From Mucilaginibacter sp. (GTDB lineage Bacteria; Bacteroidota; Bacteroidia; Sphingobacteriales; Sphingobacteriaceae): a stretch of DNA of 64,000 nt. Made by a program: the position numbers and the translations under genes. Of the stretch, positions 34,834 through 41,786 are shown one piece after another; within the stretch, counting starts at the first letter, position 1; each line of letters begins with the position of its first letter. The DNA lies in NCBI RefSeq assembly GCF_028288225.1, contig NZ_JAQBOC010000028.1:1-64000 (forward strand), read 5' to 3'. Under the pieces are notes generated by a model. The model saw nothing but the letters and a program-made list of their open reading frames with translations. It made no database searches and had not been told where the DNA came from.

Positions 34834-35991
34834 ATGATTCAGGCTAAGAAGAAGTTGAATTTATTAAAAATTGCTTCAAATTTTATAGTTGGGGCAGATG
34901 TAGCTTCTATAGAACCTTACGGTTCAGGACATATTAATGATACCTATTACATAAATAATACTAACAAGGAAGATCCTGGTTATTTACTGCAAAGGATCAA
35001 TCACCGGGTTTTTAAAGACATTCCCTCTTTAATAAATAATATTCACCTGGTGACCAACCATCTGCGATCCAAATTGAAAGAAATTCCTGGTGCTGACCCG
35101 GATAAGGAAGTGCTCTCCCTGGTAATGACAAACGATCACAGCTATTATTTTTCAGATGAACGGGGCAATTACTGGAGAATGTATAAGTATCTTAAAAATA
35201 CCAAAAGCATTGATATTGTTCAAACAAATGAACAGGCTTTTGAAGGGGGCAAAGCTTTTGGAAAATTTCAGATGCTTTTATTTGACCTGGATATTAATTT
35301 ATTGAATTACACAATTCCTGCTTTTCATCATATCGGCCTGAGGCTCACCCGGCTTAATACATCCTTACAGACTGATCCTTTAGACAGAAAAAAAACCGTA
35401 GCGGCAGAGGTGGAATTTATTCAGCACCGTGTAGAGCATATGTGTGCGATCCTGAACCTGGGCAGAGAAGGCGGATTACCCCTAAGGATCACCCATAACG
35501 ATACAAAGTTCAATAATATATTGCTGGATGAAAACGATCAGGCTCAATGTGTCATCGATTTGGATACCGTAATGCCCGGCTATGTAGCTTATGATTTTGG
35601 AGACGCTATCCGTTCCATTATTAATACCGCGCCGGAAGATGAGGCGGATTTGAATAAGATCAGTTTAAATATCCCCCTTTTCGAAGCTTTTACCCGGGGC
35701 TACTTACAAGAATCTGCCGGTTTCCTGACAGAAAACGAAATAAGATCACTTCCACTGAGCGTGCTGCTATTTCCCTACATGCAGGGAGTCCGTTTCCTCA
35801 CAGATTATTTAAATGGGGACGTTTATTATAAAACACACGTTCCTGATCACAACCTTCAGCGTGCGCGTGCCCAATTTCAATTACTCAGAAAACTGGAAGA
35901 ACAGTATGCCAAAATAGAAGGGTTTATTTGGCAAGCAGCTAATACACATCTAAATAAGGATATAAATACAAACAGAAGTGAAGCCGTTTAA
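34834..35991 (+). CDS. N-acetylhexosamine kinase-like phosphotransferase
   Basis: 385 residues from ATG 34834; an in-frame ATG at 34777 would add 19 residues without fold content. It is an aminoglycoside phosphotransferase-fold kinase: nucleotide loop EPYGSGHINDTYYI, a hinge near YWRMYKYLKNT, the catalytic loop THNDTKFNNIL (about 220-230) and the metal-binding CVIDLDTVMPGYVAYDFGD. Its closest type in my memory is NahK, which makes N-acetylhexosamine 1-phosphate from GalNAc or GlcNAc. As the last gene of PUL 1 it would take the sugar released by the GH123-like enzyme. No signal peptide, so cytoplasmic. Substrate is inferred. Confidence 0.75.
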   Translation: MIQAKKKLNLLKIASNFIVGADVASIEPYGSGHINDTYYINNTNKEDPGYLLQRINHRVFKDIPSLINNIHLVTNHLRSKLKEIPGADPDKEVLSLVMTNDHSYYFSDERGNYWRMYKYLKNTKSIDIVQTNEQAFEGGKAFGKFQMLLFDLDINLLNYTIPAFHHIGLRLTRLNTSLQTDPLDRKKTVAAEVEFIQHRVEHMCAILNLGREGGLPLRITHNDTKFNNILLDENDQAQCVIDLDTVMPGYVAYDFGDAIRSIINTAPEDEADLNKISLNIPLFEAFTRGYLQESAGFLTENEIRSLPLSVLLFPYMQGVRFLTDYLNGDVYYKTHVPDHNLQRARAQFQLLRKLEEQYAKIEGFIWQAANTHLNKDINTNRSEAV

Positions 35992-36378
35992 TAATATACT
36001 ATGAGGCAATTGCATCCTTTGCAGCAGTTTTCACACATTGTTAATTAGGGCAGGTTTCTTTTGCCCAAATCAGTACCTGCACCTTCTATTCCCGCCTGCG
36101 ATCAAAGCTATTTAATTGGTAATAATTCATTTAATTTCTTCTGTAATTTGGTTTCGGAAGCAAAGGCTGCATGTCTACAGGGTCGTTTCATTAAAAGTAT
36201 CCGGCGCGTTGCTAAAACAAACATCGCCGTTAACCTGCAAAAGAGCAAGGCTAAGGGCCTGTAATACCTGCCACAAAGCCATATATTTTAGTTTGTAATA
36301 TTTTCTTTACATTAACTATGCTATATTGCAGTGTATTTCGGGGAAACCTCAAATAATTATTAAGAAACATACTCAATT
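35992..36378. other. Intergenic region between PUL 1 and the PUL 2 sigma gene
   Basis: 387 bases without a supported gene. Two short frames (67 and 60 codons) overlap each other and resemble nothing. The last 100 bases are AT-rich and should hold the sigma promoter. No terminator hairpin was found after the kinase gene. Confidence 0.5.
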
Positions 36379-36915
36379 GTGACTATCCATGAACTTATTC
36401 ATCAAATTCAGTTTAATGACGATGAATCTGCATTCAATGAGCTATATAAACAGCATATAGTTAAATTATACCAGTTTGCATATTCGTTTTTAGACGACAG
36501 GGAAGCAGGGGAAGAGATTGTAAATGATGTTTTCCTGAGGATTTGGATAGGTCGCAAAAATCTCAATTCGATAAGAAACATACAGGTTTATTTATATGTT
36601 GCTGTAAAAAATGCCTGCCTTAATCATTTACGAAGTATCTCATCAAAAAGGGTTAGGGAACTAAAGCTGACGGAAGCATATTATTTCCATTTATCTATTG
36701 ATCCGGCACAGCTTCTTATCAGTAAAGAGTTGCAAACCGAGGTTTTAAAAGCGATTAATGAATTACCGCCAAGGTGCAGGCTTATCTTCAGGATGGTAAA
36801 GGAGGATGATCTGTCGTGCAACGAAGTAGCAACTATACTTGGCCTTTCAAATAAAACCGTATTTGCCCAGCTTACCATTGCCCTTAAAAAGCTCGACCAG
36901 GCGCTTCGGGCATAA
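36379..36915 (+). CDS. ECF sigma factor, probably of PUL 2
   Basis: 178 residues starting with GTG; no in-frame ATG fits the domain better. Region 2 is at about 10-80 (ESAFNELYKQHIVKLYQFAY, EAGEEIVNDVFLRIWIGRK, IQVYLYVAVKNACLNHLRS) and region 4 at about 120-172 (AINELPPRCRLIFRMVKEDD, LSCNEVATILGLSNKTVFAQ). It is in the same class as the PUL 1 sigma factor. Its natural partner is the FecR at 40499-41590, but five unrelated genes lie between them. Pairing is inferred from orientation and from the absence of any other sigma gene near that FecR. Confidence 0.88.
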   Translation: MTIHELIHQIQFNDDESAFNELYKQHIVKLYQFAYSFLDDREAGEEIVNDVFLRIWIGRKNLNSIRNIQVYLYVAVKNACLNHLRSISSKRVRELKLTEAYYFHLSIDPAQLLISKELQTEVLKAINELPPRCRLIFRMVKEDDLSCNEVATILGLSNKTVFAQLTIALKKLDQALRA

Positions 36916-36940
36916 GTAATTACACCAAATTTGGGATTAA

Positions 36941-37327
36941 TTAATTGCCTGGTATAGAATGATGCTCATGCACAATTACCCATTGCTCACCTGTTTTCTT
37001 TAACCCGATGGTTAGCCTGAAGGGCAATTCCACAAATTCATCCGAACTGCTTTTATCAGAACACTTCATGGTTGCATAGCAGAAAGCAACCTGCTCATCT
37101 GCTATTATGTTCAGCTCCGTGATATCAAACACCCCGGGTTTTGTATATTTAAAAAACAGGTCCCATGTTTTACGATAGGCATCAATACCTACCGACTGAA
37201 ATGGTAAAGGCACATCAAACATTACCAGGTCTGCAGAATGGTGCGCAAGTATGCCGTCAATATCTTTGTTGCGTATTGCCGCTGCCCAGTTTTCAATCAG
37301 CATTCTGATTTGTGCTTCGTTGGTCAT
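36941..37327 (-). CDS. SnoaL/DUF4440-type NTF2-fold protein
   Basis: 128 residues from the ATG at 37327; the frame to 37366 would overlap the upstream gene. It is one NTF2-like cone: AQIRMLIENWAAAIRNKDID, ILAHHSADLVMFDVP, FDITELNIIADEQVAFCYAT and WVIVHEHHS. Such proteins are small isomerases, hydrolases or ligand binders and are often associated with stress or secondary metabolism; the substrate is unknown. It lies five bases after the PhnB-like gene, so the two form an operon. Its 3' end is 25 bases from the sigma gene's 3' end. Confidence 0.85.
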   Translation of the reverse strand: MTNEAQIRMLIENWAAAIRNKDIDGILAHHSADLVMFDVPLPFQSVGIDAYRKTWDLFFKYTKPGVFDITELNIIADEQVAFCYATMKCSDKSSSDEFVELPFRLTIGLKKTGEQWVIVHEHHSIPGN

Positions 37328-37332
37328 TTTAA

Positions 37333-37761
37333 TTAATTTAAATTGCCCGATTGTTCCGGCTGGCAATTGAGCAGCCAGTTATTCCCAAACTTATCGGTGA
37401 GGCTGCCAAACATGGAGCCCCAAAAGTTTTTCTGTAATGGCTGAGTTGCCTGGCCACCTGCAGCCAGTTTTTTATAGCAGTTTTTTATTTCTTTTTCGCT
37501 CCCTGAATTCAAGACCAATGAAACTCCGTTCCCCCTGATCAAGCCTGTTTCAGATGTTATATCAGAACCCATTAATAGCAGGCTGCCATTAGTAAGGGTT
37601 GAATGCAGGATGAGATCTTTCATCTTTTTGGGCATCTTTTCAGACAATGGGGACTCCCCAATGGTTTGAAAAAACAATTCGCCCCCCAGGCATTGCTGAT
37701 AAAATACCATGGCCTTACGGCAGTTGCCGTTAAATGTAAGGTATGAATTGATCGTACTCAT
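37333..37761 (-). CDS. PhnB-like VOC-family protein
   Basis: 142 residues of the vicinal-oxygen-chelate fold, PhnB/3-demethylubiquinone methyltransferase-like branch: INSYLTFNGNCRKAMVFYQQ, LGGELFFQTIGESP, LILHSTLTNGSLLLMGSD, VSLVLNSGSEKEIKNCYKKL and the typical ending FWGSMFGSLTDKFGNNWLLN. The usual role is unknown; many are found with NTF2-fold and YdhG-like genes in small stress clusters, as here. Cytoplasmic. It is transcribed together with the SnoaL-like gene. Confidence 0.88.
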   Translation of the reverse strand: MSTINSYLTFNGNCRKAMVFYQQCLGGELFFQTIGESPLSEKMPKKMKDLILHSTLTNGSLLLMGSDITSETGLIRGNGVSLVLNSGSEKEIKNCYKKLAAGGQATQPLQKNFWGSMFGSLTDKFGNNWLLNCQPEQSGNLN

Positions 37762-37784
37762 TTTTTACATTGTATTATACTGGT

Positions 37785-37864
37785 GCTAAGTCAACAGTCT
37801 TAAGTCGAAAGCCTTAAGTCAAATTTTGTTTTTCTTCTGACTTAGAACTTAAGACTCGAGACTA
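37785..37864. repeat. AGTCTTAAG-family repeat, copy c (inverted relative to copy a)
   Basis: The reverse complement contains TCTAAGTCAGAAGAAAAACA, then AAATTTGACTTAAGGCTTTC and GACTTAAGACTGTTGACT, nearly identical to 5310-5364. It is strongly self-complementary and lies in the gap between the YdeI-like and PhnB-like genes. Confidence 0.8.
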
Positions 37865-37894
37865 AATGTCAATTCATTTTGACGCTACACCAGG

Positions 37895-38506
37895 TTACTT
37901 CTCATATTGCCAAAATCTGCCTTTTCCATCGGCTATCCACTCCAGCGCCTGCTCCATCCTGGTTTGGCGGGTGGCATCTGTTTTTGCACCTGTTATCCAA
38001 ACTAAATAGTCCTTGCGAAAAGACTGTGATTTACTTTCGAAAATTTCTTTCGCCAGCGGCTTGGTTGCCAGCTTTTCAGTAAAATAATCCGGCACTTCAA
38101 TTACCTGTGGTTTTTCAGATACAGGGCGTACTTTTTTTATGCCGGCTTCGTTTAAAGCCATCGCTTCTTTTATATAAGCAACCAAAATAGCCTTTTCAGG
38201 CAAATCAGATAAAGAGGTGAGCTTATCCATATTTCCCATTGATTGCCCTGGTTTGGCATTTTCTTTCAGTTTTGGATGGATCATTAATTCCGCTTTAAAA
38301 AGGCTGAACGAACAATGCTTTTTGTAGGACGCCAGGATGCACATCATATCGCCTTTGTAATCAAAATGAGGGATCCCCCATTTAATTACCTCTTCAACTT
38401 CGGGGCATGTTTCATGAATTATTTTGCGCAGGTATTCCAATATAGGCTTTGCAAAATCTGCTGCCTTAGCAATATACGCATCTACTTGTGGATTGAATTG
38501 TGCCAT
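37895..38506 (-). CDS. DUF1801 plus YdeI-type protein
   Basis: 203 residues with two parts. N-terminal DUF1801/YdhG-like domain (about 15-115): ILEYLRKIIHETCPEVEEVI, KWGIPHFDYKGDMMCILASY and CSFSLFKAELM. C-terminal YdeI/OmpD-associated segment (about 125-195): YFTEKLATKPLAKEIFESKS, FRKDYLVWITGAKTDATRQT and RMEQALEWIADGK. Proteins of this fusion are annotated as bacteriocin-protection (YdeI) relatives, without firm function. Cytoplasmic. It is in a block of leftward VOC and NTF2 genes. Confidence 0.88.
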   Translation of the reverse strand: MAQFNPQVDAYIAKAADFAKPILEYLRKIIHETCPEVEEVIKWGIPHFDYKGDMMCILASYKKHCSFSLFKAELMIHPKLKENAKPGQSMGNMDKLTSLSDLPEKAILVAYIKEAMALNEAGIKKVRPVSEKPQVIEVPDYFTEKLATKPLAKEIFESKSQSFRKDYLVWITGAKTDATRQTRMEQALEWIADGKGRFWQYEK

Positions 38507-38518
38507 TTTATTCAGAAT

Positions 38519-38929
38519 TTAATTGTTTGCCGGAAACTTACTCATGTCCATAAAAAAGATCTCCCAGGTGTGCCCGTCAAAATCTTCAATATTCCTTTTC
38601 TGCATAAAACCATAATCTGCAAATGGTACGGGTTCAACGCCCCCTGCGGCAACTCCTTTATCTGCTAATTCATTTACCTTGTCCAAACTCCCTACTGACA
38701 ATGCAAATAATCCCGCAGTGTTATTCTTCGTATCAGCAATGGGTTTAGTTATAAAAGTTTGAAATTTTTCGTGCGACATAATCATTACAAAAATGTGTTC
38801 GCTCCATAGCATACATTTAGTGGTGTCGTCTGAAAATTGCGGATTGTTTGTAAAGCCTATTTGGGTGTAAAAGTCCATTGATTTGTTAACGTCTTTTACT
38901 GCTAAATTGATAAACACCTGAGATTCCAT
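38519..38929 (-). CDS. VOC-family (glyoxalase-like) protein
   Basis: 136 residues from the ATG at 38929; the frame continues to 39058 but that part has no fold content. VOC signs: VFINLAVKDVNKSMDFYTQI, GFTNNPQFSDDTTKCMLWSE, a central dimer turn and GFMQKRNIEDFDGHTWEIFF, with the metal-site Glu near the end. Members are lactoylglutathione-lyase-like or antibiotic-binding proteins; substrate unknown. The gene is divergent from the GlxA-type regulator (ATG at 39059), which may control it. Confidence 0.88.
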   Translation of the reverse strand: MESQVFINLAVKDVNKSMDFYTQIGFTNNPQFSDDTTKCMLWSEHIFVMIMSHEKFQTFITKPIADTKNNTAGLFALSVGSLDKVNELADKGVAAGGVEPVPFADYGFMQKRNIEDFDGHTWEIFFMDMSKFPANN

Positions 38930-39058
38930 TTTGTAAAATTTAAATTGTTTTGTTATGAATATATTGACAATACAAAGTTGGCAAGGAAAACGGAAACAGA
39001 TGCTGTAAGTATGTGCCAAATAAAGGGGATTTTGCGACAAAAATATTACCTTAGTCAC

Positions 39059-40039
39059 ATGAAGTATGTAAGCATCCTGGTTCCGGAATCGTCAGTAATG
39101 CAGGCCATTGCCGACCCTCAGTATCTTTTTTCTGCAGCAAACCAGTTCCTGGTGGCATCAGGAAAGGCGCCGTTATTTCATGTGGAATTAGTTGGAGCAA
39201 AAAAAGACGTTAAATTAAATGATGGATTGTTCTCTGTGCATACCGATAAGCAACTGAATGATGTAACGAAGACCGACCTTGTTTTAATACCTGCCTTGTT
39301 TGGGGATATGAAAACAGCCATATCAAAAAACAAAACACTGCTGCCCTGGATCAATGAACAATATAAAAACGGCGCCGAGGTGGCATCCCTTTGCGTAGGC
39401 GCTTTTTTGTTAGCTTCCACAGGGCTATTGAATGGAAAAAAGTGCTCCACACACTGGGGATTTCAAAATGAGTTCAGGCAGATGTTCCCGGATGTGGAAG
39501 TGATTGACGGAAGTATTATCACAGAGGAACATAGGATCTATTCAAGCGGCGGCGCTAATTCTTACTGGACTTTGCTGTTGCATTTATTAGAAAAATATAC
39601 CGATAGGGCAACTGCCGTGCTTGCCTCTAAATATTTTGCTGTGGATATTGACAGGGACAGCCAGGCGGTTTTCGCTATGTTTATGGGCCAAAAAAATCAT
39701 GGTGACGAAAGCATAAAAAAAGCGCAGGAATATATTGAACAGCATACACAGGAAAAAATTTCTATTGATGACCTGGCTGATGTTACTGCCATAGGGAGAA
39801 GAAGTTTTGAAAGAAGATTTAAGGAGGCTACCAATAATTCGGTACTAGAATATATCCACCGGGTAAAGATAGAAGCGGCCAAGCGCCAGTTTGAGAACAG
39901 CCGTAAAAATATTAACGAAGTAATGTATGATATTGGCTATACAGATACCAAAGCATTCAGGGCAATGTTTAAAAAGTTAACCGGCTTAACTCCGGTTGAA
40001 TACAGGAATAAGTATAATAAGATGGCCGTGCAGGATTGA
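39059..40039 (+). CDS. GlxA-type AraC-family transcriptional regulator
   Basis: 326 residues from ATG 39059. An N-terminal DJ-1/PfpI-like domain (about 1-190), with SILVPESSVMQAIADPQYLF, EVASLCVGAFLLASTGLLNG and the conserved Cys in SLCVGAF, is followed by an AraC double helix-turn-helix (about 225-322): KISIDDLADVTAIGRRSFER, RFKEATNN and VMYDIGYTDTKAFRAMFKKL, TGLTPVEYRNKY. GlxA-type regulators sense small metabolites and usually control neighbours. Divergence from the VOC gene suggests that block is its target. It is not related to PUL 2, whose FecR follows after 459 bases. Confidence 0.9.
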   Translation: MKYVSILVPESSVMQAIADPQYLFSAANQFLVASGKAPLFHVELVGAKKDVKLNDGLFSVHTDKQLNDVTKTDLVLIPALFGDMKTAISKNKTLLPWINEQYKNGAEVASLCVGAFLLASTGLLNGKKCSTHWGFQNEFRQMFPDVEVIDGSIITEEHRIYSSGGANSYWTLLLHLLEKYTDRATAVLASKYFAVDIDRDSQAVFAMFMGQKNHGDESIKKAQEYIEQHTQEKISIDDLADVTAIGRRSFERRFKEATNNSVLEYIHRVKIEAAKRQFENSRKNINEVMYDIGYTDTKAFRAMFKKLTGLTPVEYRNKYNKMAVQD

Positions 40040-40498
40040 GATTTTATTTTTGAACATGTTGGAACAGGCTGATTCTCTTTGCCTCTCTTTTTATTAAATC
40101 CGGGTTTCAAATGTTTAAGATGCCGCAGCAACAGCTCCCAAAAGCGGAACATCATTAATCCCGAAATCACTTAAGTTAACGTGAGTTCGACATAAGCAAA
40201 TTGTCACCTCACCCCAAACCCTTCTGCAACAGCGTTGATGCGAAGCGCAAATTTGTGTATCCACGCCGGCAAAGCGTTCCATTTTTACCACGGAACACCC
40301 GGAACGTTATGAAACGCGCTCATTATCAGTACGTTTCACTTTTATTAAGAATTGAGTAAATGTAAGTGCTTGATAATCAAGCGCTATACTGCCAACCTTT
40401 ATATCGAACTTACGTTATTTTAATATTTCAACTTTTTTTAAATTCTTTTAGGAAAATCTCCGCCTGGCCGTGTCCTTACAGCAGAACACCAAATTATT
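40040..40498. other. Repeat-bearing intergenic region before fecR 2
   Basis: 459 bases with no supported gene. It contains the third GGAAC repeat (40274-40392) and, just before it, GCGCAAATTTGTGTATCCAC, like a stretch at 7966-7985. The AT-rich bases 40400-40450 are the likely promoter region of fecR 2. Confidence 0.55.
40274..40392. repeat. GGAAC dispersed repeat, copy 3 (diverged)
   Basis: GCGTTCCATTTTTACCACGG then GGAAC pieces, CATTATCAGTA and TTGATAATCAAGCG follow the order of 9069-9250 and 10293-10472. The right third with TAATCAGCGTGTTCC is missing. It is preceded by ACGCCGGCAA, as in copy 2. Confidence 0.65.
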
Positions 40499-41590
40499 AT
40501 GGGAAAATCCAGGTTTATTGAGCTTATGGCGAAGAGTATTGGCAAAACTGCCACTGAAAAAGAGTTGGCAGAGCTCGAAGTATTTCTTGACCAGTTTCCT
40601 GAATATAGAAAAATGCAAAAGGTTACCGATGCGTTGAAGAGTGATTTAAAACAACCGGATCCTACAGCAAAACAAAAAGACCTTAGCGAAAGGATTGAAG
40701 AGCTTTGGTATAAGATCAAAAACTCAGGTGAAAGCTCTGTTCCCTTCGGGGGAAAAAGTAAGGTAAGATCTTTAGTTAATTGGCAGTGGGCCGCTGCTGC
40801 TGTACTAATATTTACTATAAGCGGTGTGTTTTTTTATACCAGTCGACCACGATCTGTTAACCAGCTAACAAAAGCAGTAATTCATCATATTTATGTGCCT
40901 TATGGGAAAACTACAGGAATAGTAATGCCTGATGGTACAAAAGTAAAGCTGAATGCAGGGAGCTCGTTTTTTTACCCTGAAACATTTTCAAAAGCCACCA
41001 GGGAAGTAAGCCTGGAAGGCGAAGCTTTTTTTGAAGTTACAAAAAATGCTAAAAAGCCATTTTTGGTGCATACAAGCACACTTACAATAAAAGTACTGGG
41101 TACGGTATTTAATGTAAAAGCCTACCGAAACGACAAAAATATTGAAACCACCTTGTTGACAGGTAAGGTACAAGTTGAATTGAAAAACGAAACTGAAAAA
41201 AACATTATACTGCTCCCGAATGAAAAACTTATTGTGGCCAATAGTTTATCGCGTACAATAAATGCATCGGCTGTAAATACCGGGGGAGCTAAGATAGATT
41301 ACAAGGTTACAGCGTTGCCGCAGGTAAAAACAGAAGGTATTAAAGAAACAGCCTGGCTTGATAACAGAATTGTATTTACCAATGAAAGTTTCGAAGAGGT
41401 AGCCAAACAAATAGAGCGGAAATATAATGTGCAAATGATATTTGACGAACAATCACTTAAAAACGAACAGATAAGTGGTGTATTGGAAAATGAATCATTG
41501 GAACAGGCACTGCAAATTATAAAAATGATTACGCCATTTAAATTCAGAATAGATGGAAGAATTATTTATTTAACACATACAGGAACTTAA
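40499..41590 (+). CDS. FecR-family anti-sigma factor of PUL 2
   Basis: 363 residues. The cytoplasmic N-terminus (1-92) contains LELMAKSIGKTATEKELAEL-type helices for sigma binding; the membrane helix is at about 96-115 (WQWAAAAVLIFTISGVFFYT). The FecR domain (about 130-235) has PYGKTTGIVMPDGTKVKLNA, VSLEGEAFFEVTKNAKKPFL and VLGTVFNVKAYRND; DUF4974 (about 285-360) has IVFTNESFEEVAKQIERKYN. It should restrain the ECF sigma factor encoded at 36379, 3.6 kb upstream, and receive the signal from SusC 2. The gene is complete. Confidence 0.92.
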   Translation: MGKSRFIELMAKSIGKTATEKELAELEVFLDQFPEYRKMQKVTDALKSDLKQPDPTAKQKDLSERIEELWYKIKNSGESSVPFGGKSKVRSLVNWQWAAAAVLIFTISGVFFYTSRPRSVNQLTKAVIHHIYVPYGKTTGIVMPDGTKVKLNAGSSFFYPETFSKATREVSLEGEAFFEVTKNAKKPFLVHTSTLTIKVLGTVFNVKAYRNDKNIETTLLTGKVQVELKNETEKNIILLPNEKLIVANSLSRTINASAVNTGGAKIDYKVTALPQVKTEGIKETAWLDNRIVFTNESFEEVAKQIERKYNVQMIFDEQSLKNEQISGVLENESLEQALQIIKMITPFKFRIDGRIIYLTHTGT

Positions 41591-41638
41591 CATACAGGAA
41601 ACTCAATTCACTCAATATTCACTCAAACTAAAATTACT

Positions 41639-41668
41639 ATGAAAAAAACTTACCTATCGGATTCCTGA
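41639..41668 (+). CDS. Short leader reading frame before susC 2
   Basis: ATG, eight sense codons and TGA (MKKTYLSDS), 48 bases after the FecR stop, preceded by AACTAAAATTACT. It parallels 25800-25826 in position and length and lies 16 bases before a stem-loop. Whether it is translated is unknown. Confidence 0.35.
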   Translation: MKKTYLSDS

Positions 41669-41684
41669 AATGCCACATAAACAA

Positions 41685-41706
41685 GGGAAGAGGTGGTACT
41701 CTTCCC
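41685..41706 (+). promoter_or_regulatory. Stem-loop in the susC 2 leader
   Basis: GGGAAGAG (41685-41692) pairs with CTCTTCCC (41699-41706) around a six-base loop, and flanking AA/TT can extend it past one bulged C. Stem length and loop size equal those of the hairpin before susC 1, though the sequences differ. No T-run follows. Confidence 0.55.
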
Positions 41707-41786
41707 CTTAAAAATCGGGATTAAATAACAGGAGTAAAAGTTTTCAGACAGCTTACTCCATTCCTTAACTTTCAAAAACAAATCTA

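Noticed and set aside
36061..36298. Two overlapping plus-strand frames between PUL 1 and the sigma gene
   Set aside because: They overlap each other in different frames, lack start context and match nothing.
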